Positions 12,222 to 23,017 of a DNA stretch of 34,199 nt are shown piece by piece. A program made the position numbers and the translations under genes. Each line of letters starts with the position of its first letter. Position 1 is the first letter of the stretch. Origin of the DNA: a virus; the IMG/VR virus record IMGVR_UViG_3300027833_000132, positions 1 through 34,199 of that record. One strand, 5' to 3'. The notes below the pieces were generated by a model. It was not told where the DNA came from. It searched no databases and saw only the letters and a program-made list of their open reading frames with translations.

Positions 12222-12636
12222 ATTTATCTTGTATTGATTTGTATTCTTCTTTTGCGTCATAACTAGGACAGGCTTTTGTAGAGAAATCTCTGTGACCATA
12301 AACCTCTGATCCTGGGTAACTAGCACACAGAAATCCAACCAAGTATTCTAGACTGTCAATTTGAGCATCTGTTCTGGTGTCTTTTGGATTCATATCTGCA
12401 TCACATCCTCCTACATAGGTAATACCTATACTGTATTTGTTATGTCCTTTTACATGAGCACCTGATATATTTATAGGTCGCCCCTGATTAATAGTTCCGT
12501 CAATTTGCACAACATAGTGATAGCCTATTTGTGACCATCCTCTTTGTTTGTGCCATGAGTCAATTTCCTCTACTGATACCGGTCTTCCCTCTGGTGTAGC
12601 AGTACAGTGTACTACAATCTTATTTATTTTTCTCAT
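12211..12636 (-). CDS. N-acetylmuramoyl-L-alanine amidase endolysin (T7 lysozyme-like)
   Basis: This Amidase_2 enzyme cuts the amide bond between N-acetylmuramic acid and L-alanine in peptidoglycan. The zinc ligands are visible as His10 (VVHCTAT), His115 (VYGHRD) and Cys123 (KACPSYD), with catalytic Tyr39 (GYHYVV) and Lys121. All five are offset by exactly seven residues from the T7 lysozyme positions (17, 122, 130, 46, 128), strong support for the assignment. There is no signal peptide, so it depends on a holin. The start overlaps the end of the 2652-aa gene by four bases (ATGA). Confidence 0.92.
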   Translation of the reverse strand: MRKINKIVVHCTATPEGRPVSVEEIDSWHKQRGWSQIGYHYVVQIDGTINQGRPINISGAHVKGHNKYSIGITYVGGCDADMNPKDTRTDAQIDSLEYLVGFLCASYPGSEVYGHRDFSTKACPSYDAKEEYKSIQDKYVR

Positions 12637-15600
12637 TTTTTTAATTTCTTGTAACCATCATAATAAAACAAATCATAAAGAGTATTATCTCTTGCCTCTT
12701 TCTTTAAATCTCTAACAGCCAGACCTAATTCTTCTCCTTTAAGATTTCTTAGATAACTTGAGTTTTCTCTTAATATTTTACCCACTGCTTTAGCGGACTC
12801 TATTTTATAAACTTGATATTCATCGTCTTTTAAATATCTTTCCTCTTCTAAATCATAATCTTCAATTTTTCTGTTAGATGCACTTCCAACATACACACCT
12901 TCACCAACAAAGTGTTTTGCTAAAGGATCTCCTTTTTCTCCCCATGTAAAGTCTAATGGAATAAGTTTTTGACCCTGTTCTGGAATTATAGGGTCTCCAT
13001 AATTATCTACCATATCGTAAAGACCAGAGTTTGCTATAGGAATATCTCTGTATAACTGATCTATTGCACCTGTAAGAGTTCCATTTCTCCTTGCTTTTAT
13101 AGGGTCATCCATGATTTCCATGTAACCTCTCACTAGTTGTTTGTGAAAATTAGGCATTGCAACAGCATTTAAAACTCCGAAAGTTTTGTTTGCAATTGCT
13201 TTTGCGGGATCATCTGAGTTTAAAATTCTACCAAGATCTGATAGTCCTTGTAGCCATGATTGTTGCAACATACTCATAGCGGTAGTTAATGTTACATAAG
13301 AGAATAAATCTGCGTTACCTTCTCCATCTATTGAGTTACCATATTTATCACTTTCATAAAGGGTTCCTGCGGCTGCAAGAATAAAATATAGTGGGTGATC
13401 TTGATATGAAAAACTTGCGTCTCCTATGGTCACTGTAAAAGGTTTCCATCCTGCTTTTTTTAACTCATATTTTTTATTAAAGTCTCTTGGACCGGATGCT
13501 GATATTTTAAGAACTGCATCTTCGTCATCTGCATGAGTCATAAGATATCCAACTAATCCCATTAAAGTAGAAAAACCCATAGAAGCCTTTATATATAAAT
13601 CGGCTTTTTCTTCTGAGGATAGAATTCTTGTTTTACCACTTGCCATTCTTACCTTACCTCTGGCTGCGGTAACTGCTCCAATAGGTGTATAATGTAAAAA
13701 CCTATTAAATACATTTGTTAATACTCTAGCAAATGGTATAAACGTAGTCATTACAGGACCAACATAATCCATCTGTCTTGATTGCACTATAAAATTATAC
13801 AAGTAACTCAACCCACCTTCTGGTTCGTAATTAAATGTTGTCTTTGCAGCAAAGTCCTCTGATTGTCCCTGAACAGTCATGTCTCTATTAGCCTCCATTA
13901 ATTCATGAACACGAATCTTAAACTGAGTCGTTCCGTCTTTGTAGTTTTCTAATCTTGCTTCTGCTTTTGCTCTTTCTAAAGACTCTTTTGGAGGATTTAT
14001 AATTGTTTCTGCTCTTTTTATGTCTTCTGGTGTTGCATTCTTTCCATTCTTTATTCTATAGGCAAGTGCTCTTGCTTGCATTTCTTTTGCAGAATGAAAA
14101 AACAATTGATCTCCTGCAACCATTGCTCTTTGAACATATTTTAAAAAGTTCGGAGACCAAGGAAGAAATTTAGAATTTAAAAGCCAATCTGCATTGTCTG
14201 TTACTTTTTTAGGTAAAAGTTTACCTATAACAGTATTGTTAGTACTAAACCTCCACCACTCTAGCAAAGTTGGGTTATCAAACTTATTTGATTTATCTGA
14301 TTTAACTCCTGTTTCTAAAATATGTTTTGCATTTAACCAACCTTTACTAAGTCCTTTTATCATCCCTAATGGTGCTTGAAAAATCGCAGCAGGGTTTCCT
14401 TTTATTCCTTCTCTTAATGACGTAACAAACAACTCATTACTGATAGACATTACATTTGCAAATATGTTTTTTATCTGAGTTGGTACACCTGATAATATAC
14501 TTGCATAAAAATATGCCACAAACACATCCTTAAAATTAGACCCTAGTAAATTCTGAATGTATTTATACTCAAGAGCCATTGCCTCAGATTTTGGCAAACC
14601 TTCTGCTGCATCTTCAGAATTATTTTTAAGTCTTTTTAACTCAGTTTCTTCATCTTTTGTTAATGGTTGTTTGCCCGCTTCTTTTAACTTTTTATTTACT
14701 AAGGAAACTGTTCTATCTGCACTTAATGCTTTTAGCAAACTAAACGCTTGAATAAATCGACCTGCTTTAGTTCCCTCTTTTGATATCTGCTCTACAATAT
14801 TATTTATAGATGCTGAAATCAAGTTAGCCTCAGAATCTTTACCTTCTGTCCTTAGTTTTTGAATTTCTGCTTCTAACGCTGTTATAACTTTATTAGTTAA
14901 AGCAATTCTAACTTCTGGAAGTAGCCAATCAGGATTAGACTTTATTATAACCACTGAATCCTCTAACCCTAATTTCTCAAACATAAAGTCCGCTTCAGCC
15001 TGAGTTATATTATTTCTCTTTGGGATATAAGTTTTTGCTTCGTCTGAAATCTGCTCAAATGTTTCTTCACTTAATACTTGTTCAAGTCTACTTGTATATT
15101 TTCTTTTTTCGGATCTAGGAGAATCTTCTGGAACTTTTCCTGTGTACATTTCACCTAATTCTTTTACAGAAATATCTGGAAATCTTTGGTTGAAATATTG
15201 TACAATCTCTCCTTCAGTAAATTTACCAAGTTGTTTAAATTTTGTTATAGCATCATATACCTGTTTTTTATTTGTGTCTCCATCTAGTTGAAAGGACAAT
15301 CCAGGGTTTTCTGATTTATTTAATATTCTTACGGGTGCATACGTTAATCCTACAGTTGTAGGTAGTATTTGAATGTAAGATCTTGCCTTACCATCTTTTT
15401 TTCTTGGTCTTCCTATTTCAATATTTGTATCAGTTTCTGGATCAGCGGTATGATCTCTCCAGTCTTTTCTGTCTTTTAATATATGTAATTTAGTTCTTGA
15501 ATTAGTTTTTTTAGGATCAACACCTATTGCTTTCGGATATGACTCATGTGCATCAGATTTAAATGTTTCTAATTTAGTGTCAATTTCTACTACAGCATAA

Positions 15601-18600
15601 ATCTTATTAGTTTCGGATTCACCTCTAAGTAATGGCTCACCTAACATGTATGATACAGCAGCAGTTAAATTGGCTTTAGAAATTCTTCCACCTGTACCTT
15701 TCATTTGATCATAACCAATTGTATCTTTAAAAAATTTAAATACCTGTGCATTGGTTTTAGTTGTTTTATCAGACTTAATAAACTTCATTTTACCTTTAGC
15801 ATCTAAGGCTTTAGGATTTACATTTTTTGAAAGCCTATCTAAAAAAGACTGAACAAAGAATTTTCTATCTTCAAAAGAGGATTTATCGTTTGCTAGTTTA
15901 GTTCTAATTAACTTTAAATTATCCTCAACTGATGACCTGTTTTTTGTATCTGCTCTAAGTCCTGTAATTTTATCAATCATCACAAACTTACCTTTTACTT
16001 TTATAGGGTTTCCTTCTTTATCTTTTTTCTTAGTCTTTTTAGTTGTAGTATCATTTGCAGCATTTACCAATGCTCTATTTACTTGTGTTTTATTTAAACC
16101 TAAACCATCTATAAAAGTTTTAGTTGTAAATATATCAACAACAGCGTTAGAGGCTGTAGTAGAGGAAAGAAGTTTGCTTGGTTTAGCAGTTACTAATCCC
16201 ATGTATATTTTACCATCTGGATTCTTTTTAAGAGATTCATTTAGTGTCTTTACTAGTGAGTCAGCACCTGATTCAGTCGAAGCCCAGAAAAAACCTTTTT
16301 CATGAAACTTTATAGGATAGTACATACCACCCTTTCCCTCTACAATTATTTCACCATTTTTAGCACTTATTTGACCAGAGAACGCAAAATCTGGAGTATG
16401 CAAAACCATATGCTTGTCTGCAAAATACTCAAGTTCTTTGTCTCTTGTGATATCTCCAAAGGCTTCTAATAATTTAAACTTTTTCCCATTCTTGTCATAT
16501 GAATACAGAAGTCCTGTTTGTGGATCTAAAAAGTTTGCTTGGAACAATAATGTTTGTCCATTATCATCTACCTTAACTTCAGGCTCTACCTTAGATTCTG
16601 TTGATACGATTTTTTCTCCTGTTAGTATCTCTGTACTAGCAAGTTCTATAAATTCTCTTAGAGTAAGGTTTTCTATATCACCTTCACTTTTTACATTAAA
16701 TTTGTTTTTAATAAAATCAAAAAACTCTTTTATCCAATTATCCCAAATACCTTGGGCTTCTTGACTTTCAAATATCTTAGCCCCACGTTGACCAATAGCA
16801 ATCGCTAATGCTTCATCTAATATCTTATCCTCTGTATATACTTTTTGTAAATCAGGGTCTTGTGCTATTTGTTTTCTTAAATTTTTAACTATATCACTAT
16901 CACCAATCAGAGACATACCTTTGTCCCACAATTCTTTTCTTTCTTGCTTTGCTAATCTTGTCCACACATGACCAAACTCATGGATAGGTGTATCCTTGTT
17001 TGCTGTTTTAGGATTTATTAATACCCTGTTATTTGTGGCATCAAATACACCTCTTGCAGTTTTGGCTCCTTCTGGTGACACACCTTGAGATAGGGCTAAA
17101 TCTTCTACCGCTTTTGAATCTACAACCACCTCAACACCAGGAAAGTTTTCTTTCAATCTTTTTACTAATGGTGTTAAATAATCTCCATCTGCTTTGGCTG
17201 TTGTCACCTCTTCTTTAGTGAATAAAGGTTTTGGATTAGTTACTTGGTCTCCCTTAACTTTTGGATTAGAGTTGGGTGTAATAATTTGACTAGAATCTAC
17301 CTTCCTTCCATCACCAAAAATATTTGCATAAGCAGGAGCGTTTGCAATTATATCCTTAGCGTCTTTCTTGCTATTAGCATCAACATTTTCACCAGTAACC
17401 TTATTAGATACAATCCACGCACCGGCATCAATACCCATTTCTTTTCCGTCTCTGTTGTCTATAATTTCAAAATCCTTAGACCAAGTTTTCTTGTCGGTCT
17501 TATTCATTTTATAAACAACCTCCCCTTGACTTTCAGCATCAGTCTTAGAGTTAGGTGCTACATCCATGCCTGCTTCTTTACGCTGACGATCAGACATTCT
17601 AGATTCTAACTTAGGATTTATTACAGTCTTAATATCTACCTCTTCAGTGCTTTTAACATCTCCTTCTGTACTAACACTAACATAATCTTCGTTTGTGAGT
17701 GTGTTATCTTTTGAAACTGTTTCCCTAAAAAAAACAGCACCTTTTTCATCTGAAATTTGCACCTTCCTGCTACCATCGAGTTGAGTGGTTACTGTAGCAA
17801 TGTTTGTTTCCCCATTACCATCTTCATATGTAATCTTTTGTTGCGATACAGGTACTTGAGAGTCTTTATATCTTTCTTCTTTTGTTTCTGTTTTCTGGTC
17901 ACCCTTTACTTTTGGGTCTGGCTTTACAGTTCCATTTAATTCTAATTCAGAATCGTTATCTAAAAAAGAATCCATTTCTGATTTTCTCTCTTCAGTTAGT
18001 TCTGTAGGCACTGAACTTTCACCTTCAGTTTTTGGTTCTACTTTAGGCTGTTTCTTATTATTTTCTAGTTCTTCAGCAATAGCGTCATTAGTGAGGGCAT
18101 ACTGTGCCTCTAATACTTTCATCAACGCAGGGTTTCCTTCTGCATTGTCCATTAATCTTTTTATATTATTAGAACTCTGAAACAAACTAAGTAATTTAGA
18201 TTCTGATTCTTCACTTAATTTATTTGTAGATAGTTTAGCCGCATCTAATTGCGTAAACAAATTTGAAAACTCTGCTTTTTTTGATTCGGCTTGTTCTTTT
18301 GTATAATAATACGTGTTGCCGCTTTCAGGATCTATGTATTGTTTACCTACTAAGTTATCTAGTCTTTCAAAGAATTTTTCTTTTGCTTTATACGAAGCGT
18401 ATGTTGCTTGTTGCTGTAAAGATGACTGAGTTGTAATATTCATTGGACCTGTTGAAGTTCCTGCTGCAAGACCAAATATTCCTGACTCTTCTATTTCTCC
18501 CCTAGACCATTTAATTTCAAATGATTTTTCAGGCGACATTACTTGGTTAAATCCACCACGAACTGCATTAACAGCAGGTATTTCTGCTAATTCTTCAAGG

Positions 18601-20591
18601 AATTCTCTTTTCCCTGCACCAAAAACCTCTTTCATAGCATACCTAAATGCTGTTTTTTTAGATTCTTTACCTCCTTGTGCTAAATACGCAATGTATCTTT
18701 CTGTTAATTTTGAGGCTGCTTTTTTTTCACCGATCAAATAGAACTGTGGATTTATCTGAGCCACTGCTGCAACAGCAAGAGATCCAGTAACTGCAAAAGC
18801 AGAGGCTTCAGCAGGTGTCATACCTTGTCTTATTGCCTCCCCATAAAGTTGGTTGTGAGTCTGTCCAGTTACAGCACCAGTTAGTGCAATTCTGTTTGCT
18901 ACAGTAGATTTACTTAAGTAGTTACCTGCTCTTGTTAATCCTGATCCTTTTGCTAGTGCTCCTGTTGCTTTAACTCCAGTACCTAATCCTTTTGTCCCAA
19001 ACATTAATACACCTAAGTCAGCCATAACTCCAACAAATTTTGGTAAGGCTCCTTCTAGATTGTATTGTTGTTCTGATACATACTCCTCTGGGTTTGCTTC
19101 GTACTTTTCTATTACTTGTTTAACTATTTCATTGTCTTGAACTAAATACCCATCCTTATCTCTAACTGTTTTTGCTGACCTGTACTCAGCACCTATATTG
19201 TCATCAACAACTAATTGATAATCATCAACCATAGCAACCCTTTCAGATAATCCTCTATCCTTATTACTAGATTGTCCAAGTTGAGCAACCATGTTTGGGT
19301 TTTTTTCTTTGCTAAATATTCTCTCTGATGCTTCTGCTAATGAATCTGTCCATCCATATTCGTCATTAAATGAAAGAGTTCTAGGAAGAGATAGTATATC
19401 ATTTACTCCCTTAGCAAGTGATGATACTATTGGTTTTGATATATTGTTTTTAAACCATTTTGGCTGTGGCATTTGTCCAGGAATTTCTGCGTCTGGAAGG
19501 TCATACTTATCCTTCATATCCACATATGCTTGAGCACTCTTTAGGTTTTTTTGATTCTCAACCCACTCAGGGTTTCTAGTATCAAAATTTTCACTTACAT
19601 CTCTAACATGACCTAATATGTTTATTGCTCTTTGATAGTTCTTAAATTCAGGTAAACTGTTTAGTTTAGAGAACCTTTCTTGCATATCTTCATATGAACC
19701 GTACTTGTATATTTTGTTTGATACACCTGTTTGTGTAGGTTTGTTAGACTTATAGTCTGCACCCTCGGACATTATATCATTTATTTCATCTATAAGGTCT
19801 TGTTTCCTTGTTGGATCAGTTTCTGTACCAAGTTGATCTTGTAGTATTTTTATTTCTTTTCCTTGGGAATTAAGTTGATTTATTAAAAATCCATATTCAT
19901 CTCCATAATCTTTCCAGACTTGACTATTTTCAGTATCATCTACAACAGAAAACATATCCTCTGAAAGAAAGTTAATTGCTTTCTGCTCAAAGTCTCCTTT
20001 AGCAACACCAGTTAATTTATCATTATTATAATCTAATTGACTAGCAAACAATTCATTTCCTGATGCATTAGAGTAGTTTCTTAAAACATCATAAAAATCT
20101 GCTTTTTGAGTTACTAAGTCAGAAGTAGTTGCTGCTGCAACTTTTGCTCTTTCTAATGATGCTTGTTTTTTTGCTTCTTCTTTTTTTGACTTGTTAGAGT
20201 CTATTATTGCTTGGGTTCTAGGACTTACTCTTCTTGAATTTCCTCCAGGTCCAGTACCTCCAGATAGTTTTGGATTGCTCGATTTTCTTGCAATATCTGT
20301 TGTTTGATCTACAAAAGTAGAAGATGAAGCATTAAATCTAGGTAAGTTATCTGCACTTTCAGGAATATTATTTATACTTAACTTAGGAGCATCTTGAAAT
20401 TTATCAGCATTGAACTGATCATAGTTATCATAACCCCAAACAGATTTAGCATTATCACCTAAATTATTAAATACTTTTTTTCTGTATTCACCAGATTGCA
20501 TTTGAAACTTAAACTCATCATAAGTTCTTTTTTGAGGACCATATATTTGCCCTATTTTTTCCCAGGCTGCAAGTAACTCTTTGTCTTCCAT
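12633..20591 (-). CDS. Giant polyvalent internal virion protein with zinc-protease motif (2652 aa)
   Basis: At almost 8 kb this is the largest gene. The first 500 residues are polar and helical. About 513-620 are glycine/alanine-rich and hydrophobic (MADLGVLMFGTKGLGTGVKA). About 850-1100 are low-complexity linkers with a repeated PKVKGDQ. HEFGH at 1204-1208, with DEALA (Glu1260) downstream, forms a gluzincin-type HExxH...E zinc site. Residues 1400-1750 form a globular region, followed by helices. About 2010-2050 and 2330-2350 are membrane-like, and GWKPFTVTIGDASFSYQDHP near 2380 is typical of large phage internal proteins. Such polyvalent proteins are packed in the capsid and ejected into the host, where protease and other domains may act. 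Location between tail and lysis genes supports this. Exact enzymatic functions are inferred. Confidence 0.7.
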   Translation of the reverse strand: MEDKELLAAWEKIGQIYGPQKRTYDEFKFQMQSGEYRKKVFNNLGDNAKSVWGYDNYDQFNADKFQDAPKLSINNIPESADNLPRFNASSSTFVDQTTDIARKSSNPKLSGGTGPGGNSRRVSPRTQAIIDSNKSKKEEAKKQASLERAKVAAATTSDLVTQKADFYDVLRNYSNASGNELFASQLDYNNDKLTGVAKGDFEQKAINFLSEDMFSVVDDTENSQVWKDYGDEYGFLINQLNSQGKEIKILQDQLGTETDPTRKQDLIDEINDIMSEGADYKSNKPTQTGVSNKIYKYGSYEDMQERFSKLNSLPEFKNYQRAINILGHVRDVSENFDTRNPEWVENQKNLKSAQAYVDMKDKYDLPDAEIPGQMPQPKWFKNNISKPIVSSLAKGVNDILSLPRTLSFNDEYGWTDSLAEASERIFSKEKNPNMVAQLGQSSNKDRGLSERVAMVDDYQLVVDDNIGAEYRSAKTVRDKDGYLVQDNEIVKQVIEKYEANPEEYVSEQQYNLEGALPKFVGVMADLGVLMFGTKGLGTGVKATGALAKGSGLTRAGNYLSKSTVANRIALTGAVTGQTHNQLYGEAIRQGMTPAEASAFAVTGSLAVAAVAQINPQFYLIGEKKAASKLTERYIAYLAQGGKESKKTAFRYAMKEVFGAGKREFLEELAEIPAVNAVRGGFNQVMSPEKSFEIKWSRGEIEESGIFGLAAGTSTGPMNITTQSSLQQQATYASYKAKEKFFERLDNLVGKQYIDPESGNTYYYTKEQAESKKAEFSNLFTQLDAAKLSTNKLSEESESKLLSLFQSSNNIKRLMDNAEGNPALMKVLEAQYALTNDAIAEELENNKKQPKVEPKTEGESSVPTELTEERKSEMDSFLDNDSELELNGTVKPDPKVKGDQKTETKEERYKDSQVPVSQQKITYEDGNGETNIATVTTQLDGSRKVQISDEKGAVFFRETVSKDNTLTNEDYVSVSTEGDVKSTEEVDIKTVINPKLESRMSDRQRKEAGMDVAPNSKTDAESQGEVVYKMNKTDKKTWSKDFEIIDNRDGKEMGIDAGAWIVSNKVTGENVDANSKKDAKDIIANAPAYANIFGDGRKVDSSQIITPNSNPKVKGDQVTNPKPLFTKEEVTTAKADGDYLTPLVKRLKENFPGVEVVVDSKAVEDLALSQGVSPEGAKTARGVFDATNNRVLINPKTANKDTPIHEFGHVWTRLAKQERKELWDKGMSLIGDSDIVKNLRKQIAQDPDLQKVYTEDKILDEALAIAIGQRGAKIFESQEAQGIWDNWIKEFFDFIKNKFNVKSEGDIENLTLREFIELASTEILTGEKIVSTESKVEPEVKVDDNGQTLLFQANFLDPQTGLLYSYDKNGKKFKLLEAFGDITRDKELEYFADKHMVLHTPDFAFSGQISAKNGEIIVEGKGGMYYPIKFHEKGFFWASTESGADSLVKTLNESLKKNPDGKIYMGLVTAKPSKLLSSTTASNAVVDIFTTKTFIDGLGLNKTQVNRALVNAANDTTTKKTKKKDKEGNPIKVKGKFVMIDKITGLRADTKNRSSVEDNLKLIRTKLANDKSSFEDRKFFVQSFLDRLSKNVNPKALDAKGKMKFIKSDKTTKTNAQVFKFFKDTIGYDQMKGTGGRISKANLTAAVSYMLGEPLLRGESETNKIYAVVEIDTKLETFKSDAHESYPKAIGVDPKKTNSRTKLHILKDRKDWRDHTADPETDTNIEIGRPRKKDGKARSYIQILPTTVGLTYAPVRILNKSENPGLSFQLDGDTNKKQVYDAITKFKQLGKFTEGEIVQYFNQRFPDISVKELGEMYTGKVPEDSPRSEKRKYTSRLEQVLSEETFEQISDEAKTYIPKRNNITQAEADFMFEKLGLEDSVVIIKSNPDWLLPEVRIALTNKVITALEAEIQKLRTEGKDSEANLISASINNIVEQISKEGTKAGRFIQAFSLLKALSADRTVSLVNKKLKEAGKQPLTKDEETELKRLKNNSEDAAEGLPKSEAMALEYKYIQNLLGSNFKDVFVAYFYASILSGVPTQIKNIFANVMSISNELFVTSLREGIKGNPAAIFQAPLGMIKGLSKGWLNAKHILETGVKSDKSNKFDNPTLLEWWRFSTNNTVIGKLLPKKVTDNADWLLNSKFLPWSPNFLKYVQRAMVAGDQLFFHSAKEMQARALAYRIKNGKNATPEDIKRAETIINPPKESLERAKAEARLENYKDGTTQFKIRVHELMEANRDMTVQGQSEDFAAKTTFNYEPEGGLSYLYNFIVQSRQMDYVGPVMTTFIPFARVLTNVFNRFLHYTPIGAVTAARGKVRMASGKTRILSSEEKADLYIKASMGFSTLMGLVGYLMTHADDEDAVLKISASGPRDFNKKYELKKAGWKPFTVTIGDASFSYQDHPLYFILAAAGTLYESDKYGNSIDGEGNADLFSYVTLTTAMSMLQQSWLQGLSDLGRILNSDDPAKAIANKTFGVLNAVAMPNFHKQLVRGYMEIMDDPIKARRNGTLTGAIDQLYRDIPIANSGLYDMVDNYGDPIIPEQGQKLIPLDFTWGEKGDPLAKHFVGEGVYVGSASNRKIEDYDLEEERYLKDDEYQVYKIESAKAVGKILRENSSYLRNLKGEELGLAVRDLKKEARDNTLYDLFYYDGYKKLKK

Positions 20592-20600
20592 GTCTTGTTT

Positions 20601-22382
20601 TTATTCAGTTGGTTGTCCCAATACTAGTATTCTCATCTTATCCTGGCTAATTGTTTTATCAGATCCGTCATTAAATCTTACCACAAACTTATCTCGCCCT
20701 GATCCTAAACCTCTAACACCTGTTTTTATAGATTTTATTGTTTTTGTCGTACTAACACCAGGTACTACTTGTCCAGACCATGATGTATTTAATGCCTTGC
20801 TCATTTCAGTTACATTATCATAATTCTGATTGTCATTATTCATTTGTTCAATAGAAAATCCTTCTATTTGAGCCAACGCTGAACCTGCTGTTTTTTGTTG
20901 ATTTCTTTCATTACTAGCATTTTCATCAGTCAATTGATACTTTTGATACTTAGTACCTGCTAGTGATTGGTTTGCAGGTGACCATTTTCCAGACTGTGCT
21001 TCAGCAGAAGTCAACTCAGAAATATTTTTAGTTGTTGTACCGTCTGTAACCGTTTGTCTGATATTAAATGATTTCGATGTATTATTGTATTCAGGTAGAC
21101 TATTAGCATCTTTCATATCAAACCCATTACCTGCACTTGAAGCCATAATCATTAAGTCATTAAATTGACTCTCGTCATATCTAACAACTCCACGACCTGT
21201 ATCTATGTAAAGTGCATCTTCGTTTATTGGTCTAAATATTTTAGTAGCAGGTCTACCTGGTGATTTTCCAATACCTGGAATAAGTTTAATATCTTTGAAC
21301 TGACTAGTTACATCAAACCCTTCTAATTTAGTATTCTGAAACATCATATATTCTTTAGATGTTTTTCCAATAATTGATTGATCACCTAGTAGTGCTCTAC
21401 TGATTTGTGTTGCTATAAGTGATGACGGATTTGGTTTATTGTTAGAACCACCACCATCAGTTGGTAGTGCACTTTCTCTTTTTTGAGATATACTTGCGTA
21501 GTCAGGAATTACTTTCTTCATTTGGTCTAAAACAAACTCTTTTTGAAATTTTAATTCATCGGCTTTTTCTTCTTCATCGGTTCTTGTTTTACCTACAAGT
21601 TTTTTATTTACATAGTTGTCCATCATAGCAACGTGAGCCTTACTAGATGTTCCCCATTTTTCTACTAAGTCCTCTGGTACTTGAGATGCGTCTGTATATA
21701 TAGGCACAGATACACCACTTTTTAGTTTATACATTTGTGTTCTTTCCCCTTGGTAACTACTATTTATCATGGTTTTTACACCACCGATTTCTCCTTCTTT
21801 TGTTTCACCACCACCACCAAACTTATACTTACCTAGTAACTCAACAAAATCCTCTCTTACAACATCTTCATTTATATTTTTTGTAGATTTTAAATAACCT
21901 TGGTAGGCTTTATTCATTCCTGGAGAATCCAAATCTAAAGAAGTGTTGTCTTCTAATAAAGCAAAGAAAGCATCCTTAGAATAGTATTTTTTATCTTCAT
22001 CTCCCTCAAACGCAGCACTAGTTCTTTCTAGTAGTTTAGTTACCTGTGCTTGTTTTTGTACGGTCATCCCCAACTCAGCGTTAGCCTCATTTAAAACCTT
22101 AGAATAGTTCTTTCCGTTTGGATTCATTTCAGTCATCCTGTCCAATGCTGCCTCAACTTGAGTAACCATATCGTCAGAAAAATGTCCTGAAACAATACCA
22201 TCTCTTAAAAGTTGTGCTTGTTGAAACTTTGTAGCCTTGTTTCTATTTGTTTGAGCAATAGAACCTTTTATCGCTGAATCTAATAACGCATCTCCTGAAT
22301 TATCATACCCATCAATACTTGATTTCCCTCCAAAATCTGGAGTTGTTTTGGCTCCCATTAAACCCGGAGTGAATTTTGCCAT
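20601..22382 (-). CDS. Putative internal virion/ejection protein (593 aa)
   Basis: The protein begins MAKFTPGLMGAKTTPDFGGK and is polar, with long helical stretches (KATKFQQAQLLRDGIVSG, then QVEAALDRMTEMNPNG) and a more beta-rich C-terminal half. There is no signal peptide or obvious membrane span. Its place between a glycine-rich ejection-type protein and the giant polyvalent protein, with only short gaps, parallels the T7 gp14-gp15-gp16 order of internal core proteins. The function is therefore inferred from synteny; no catalytic motif is seen. Confidence 0.55.
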   Translation of the reverse strand: MAKFTPGLMGAKTTPDFGGKSSIDGYDNSGDALLDSAIKGSIAQTNRNKATKFQQAQLLRDGIVSGHFSDDMVTQVEAALDRMTEMNPNGKNYSKVLNEANAELGMTVQKQAQVTKLLERTSAAFEGDEDKKYYSKDAFFALLEDNTSLDLDSPGMNKAYQGYLKSTKNINEDVVREDFVELLGKYKFGGGGETKEGEIGGVKTMINSSYQGERTQMYKLKSGVSVPIYTDASQVPEDLVEKWGTSSKAHVAMMDNYVNKKLVGKTRTDEEEKADELKFQKEFVLDQMKKVIPDYASISQKRESALPTDGGGSNNKPNPSSLIATQISRALLGDQSIIGKTSKEYMMFQNTKLEGFDVTSQFKDIKLIPGIGKSPGRPATKIFRPINEDALYIDTGRGVVRYDESQFNDLMIMASSAGNGFDMKDANSLPEYNNTSKSFNIRQTVTDGTTTKNISELTSAEAQSGKWSPANQSLAGTKYQKYQLTDENASNERNQQKTAGSALAQIEGFSIEQMNNDNQNYDNVTEMSKALNTSWSGQVVPGVSTTKTIKSIKTGVRGLGSGRDKFVVRFNDGSDKTISQDKMRILVLGQPTE

Positions 22383-22402
22383 TGTCTAGTTTTTATGTTA
22401 TT

Positions 22403-23005
22403 TTATTTAAAAAAATTTCCTGAAAGACCTGCTGCATTACCTGCTGTACCTAAGTTTGTCATACCTGCACCCATGGCTTTCATTCCACCTGTAATCATTT
22501 GTCTAGATGCGTTATTATTGTCCATTGTCATCTTTACTTTTTGATTATATGGATCTAATTCATTTAACTTAAACGCTTGATCTCTGAAGCCTGCTAGGTT
22601 TGATAACGCTTCGGACATTCCCTCACGTCTCGCTGATCTTTCTTGTGCTCCAGACACCCTGGCTTTCATCAAAGCATCTTGGGATTGTGCGTCTGCTGAA
22701 GCACCAACAGCCAACATATCTTCTAGTGAACCTGAAGATGACTGCACTCTATTTAAAGAATTTGCTTTATCTGTATTAATGTTATTGACTAAATCTTGTT
22801 GCTCATCTAAACGAGCATTTACAAGGTTTCGTCTCATTTCAACGTCTTGACCAACTTCCTTTGGTATCTCGTACTTTGGTCTTTGGGCTATAAGGTCATC
22901 AATTTCTCTTTGTCGTTTCTTTTTACCAAAAAGACCTTGACCCATTGATATTAATCCGCCTAATGCTTGCGTTCCCGCACCAATCATTCCTGCTGTTATT
23001 GCCAT
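22403..23005 (-). CDS. Putative ejection protein with glycine-rich N terminus (200 aa)
   Basis: The N terminus, MAITAGMIGAGTQALGGLIS, is glycine-rich and hydrophobic, followed by GKKKRQREIDDLIAQRP, long helices with many Gln and Arg (VNARLDEQQDLVNNINTDK), and a glycine-rich hydrophobic C terminus (MITGGMKAMGAGMTNLGTAG). This sandwich is typical of small internal virion proteins such as T7 gp14, which insert in the host outer membrane at DNA entry. It lies just before two larger putative internal proteins in the late operon. Assignment rests on composition and order. Confidence 0.55.
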   Translation of the reverse strand: MAITAGMIGAGTQALGGLISMGQGLFGKKKRQREIDDLIAQRPKYEIPKEVGQDVEMRRNLVNARLDEQQDLVNNINTDKANSLNRVQSSSGSLEDMLAVGASADAQSQDALMKARVSGAQERSARREGMSEALSNLAGFRDQAFKLNELDPYNQKVKMTMDNNNASRQMITGGMKAMGAGMTNLGTAGNAAGLSGNFFK

Positions 23006-23017
23006 ATTATTTATTTT

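Noticed and set aside
12222-12338. N-terminal extension of the small lysis-cassette gene to ATG 12338
   Set aside because: It would lie antiphase within the amidase coding sequence; starting at 12221 removes the overlap with only 11 bases shared.
16414-16764. A 116-codon plus-strand frame, and several like it between 14194 and 20823, inside the giant late gene
   Set aside because: They are antisense shadows of the 2652-aa gene, with cysteine/serine/leucine-rich composition and no conserved motif.
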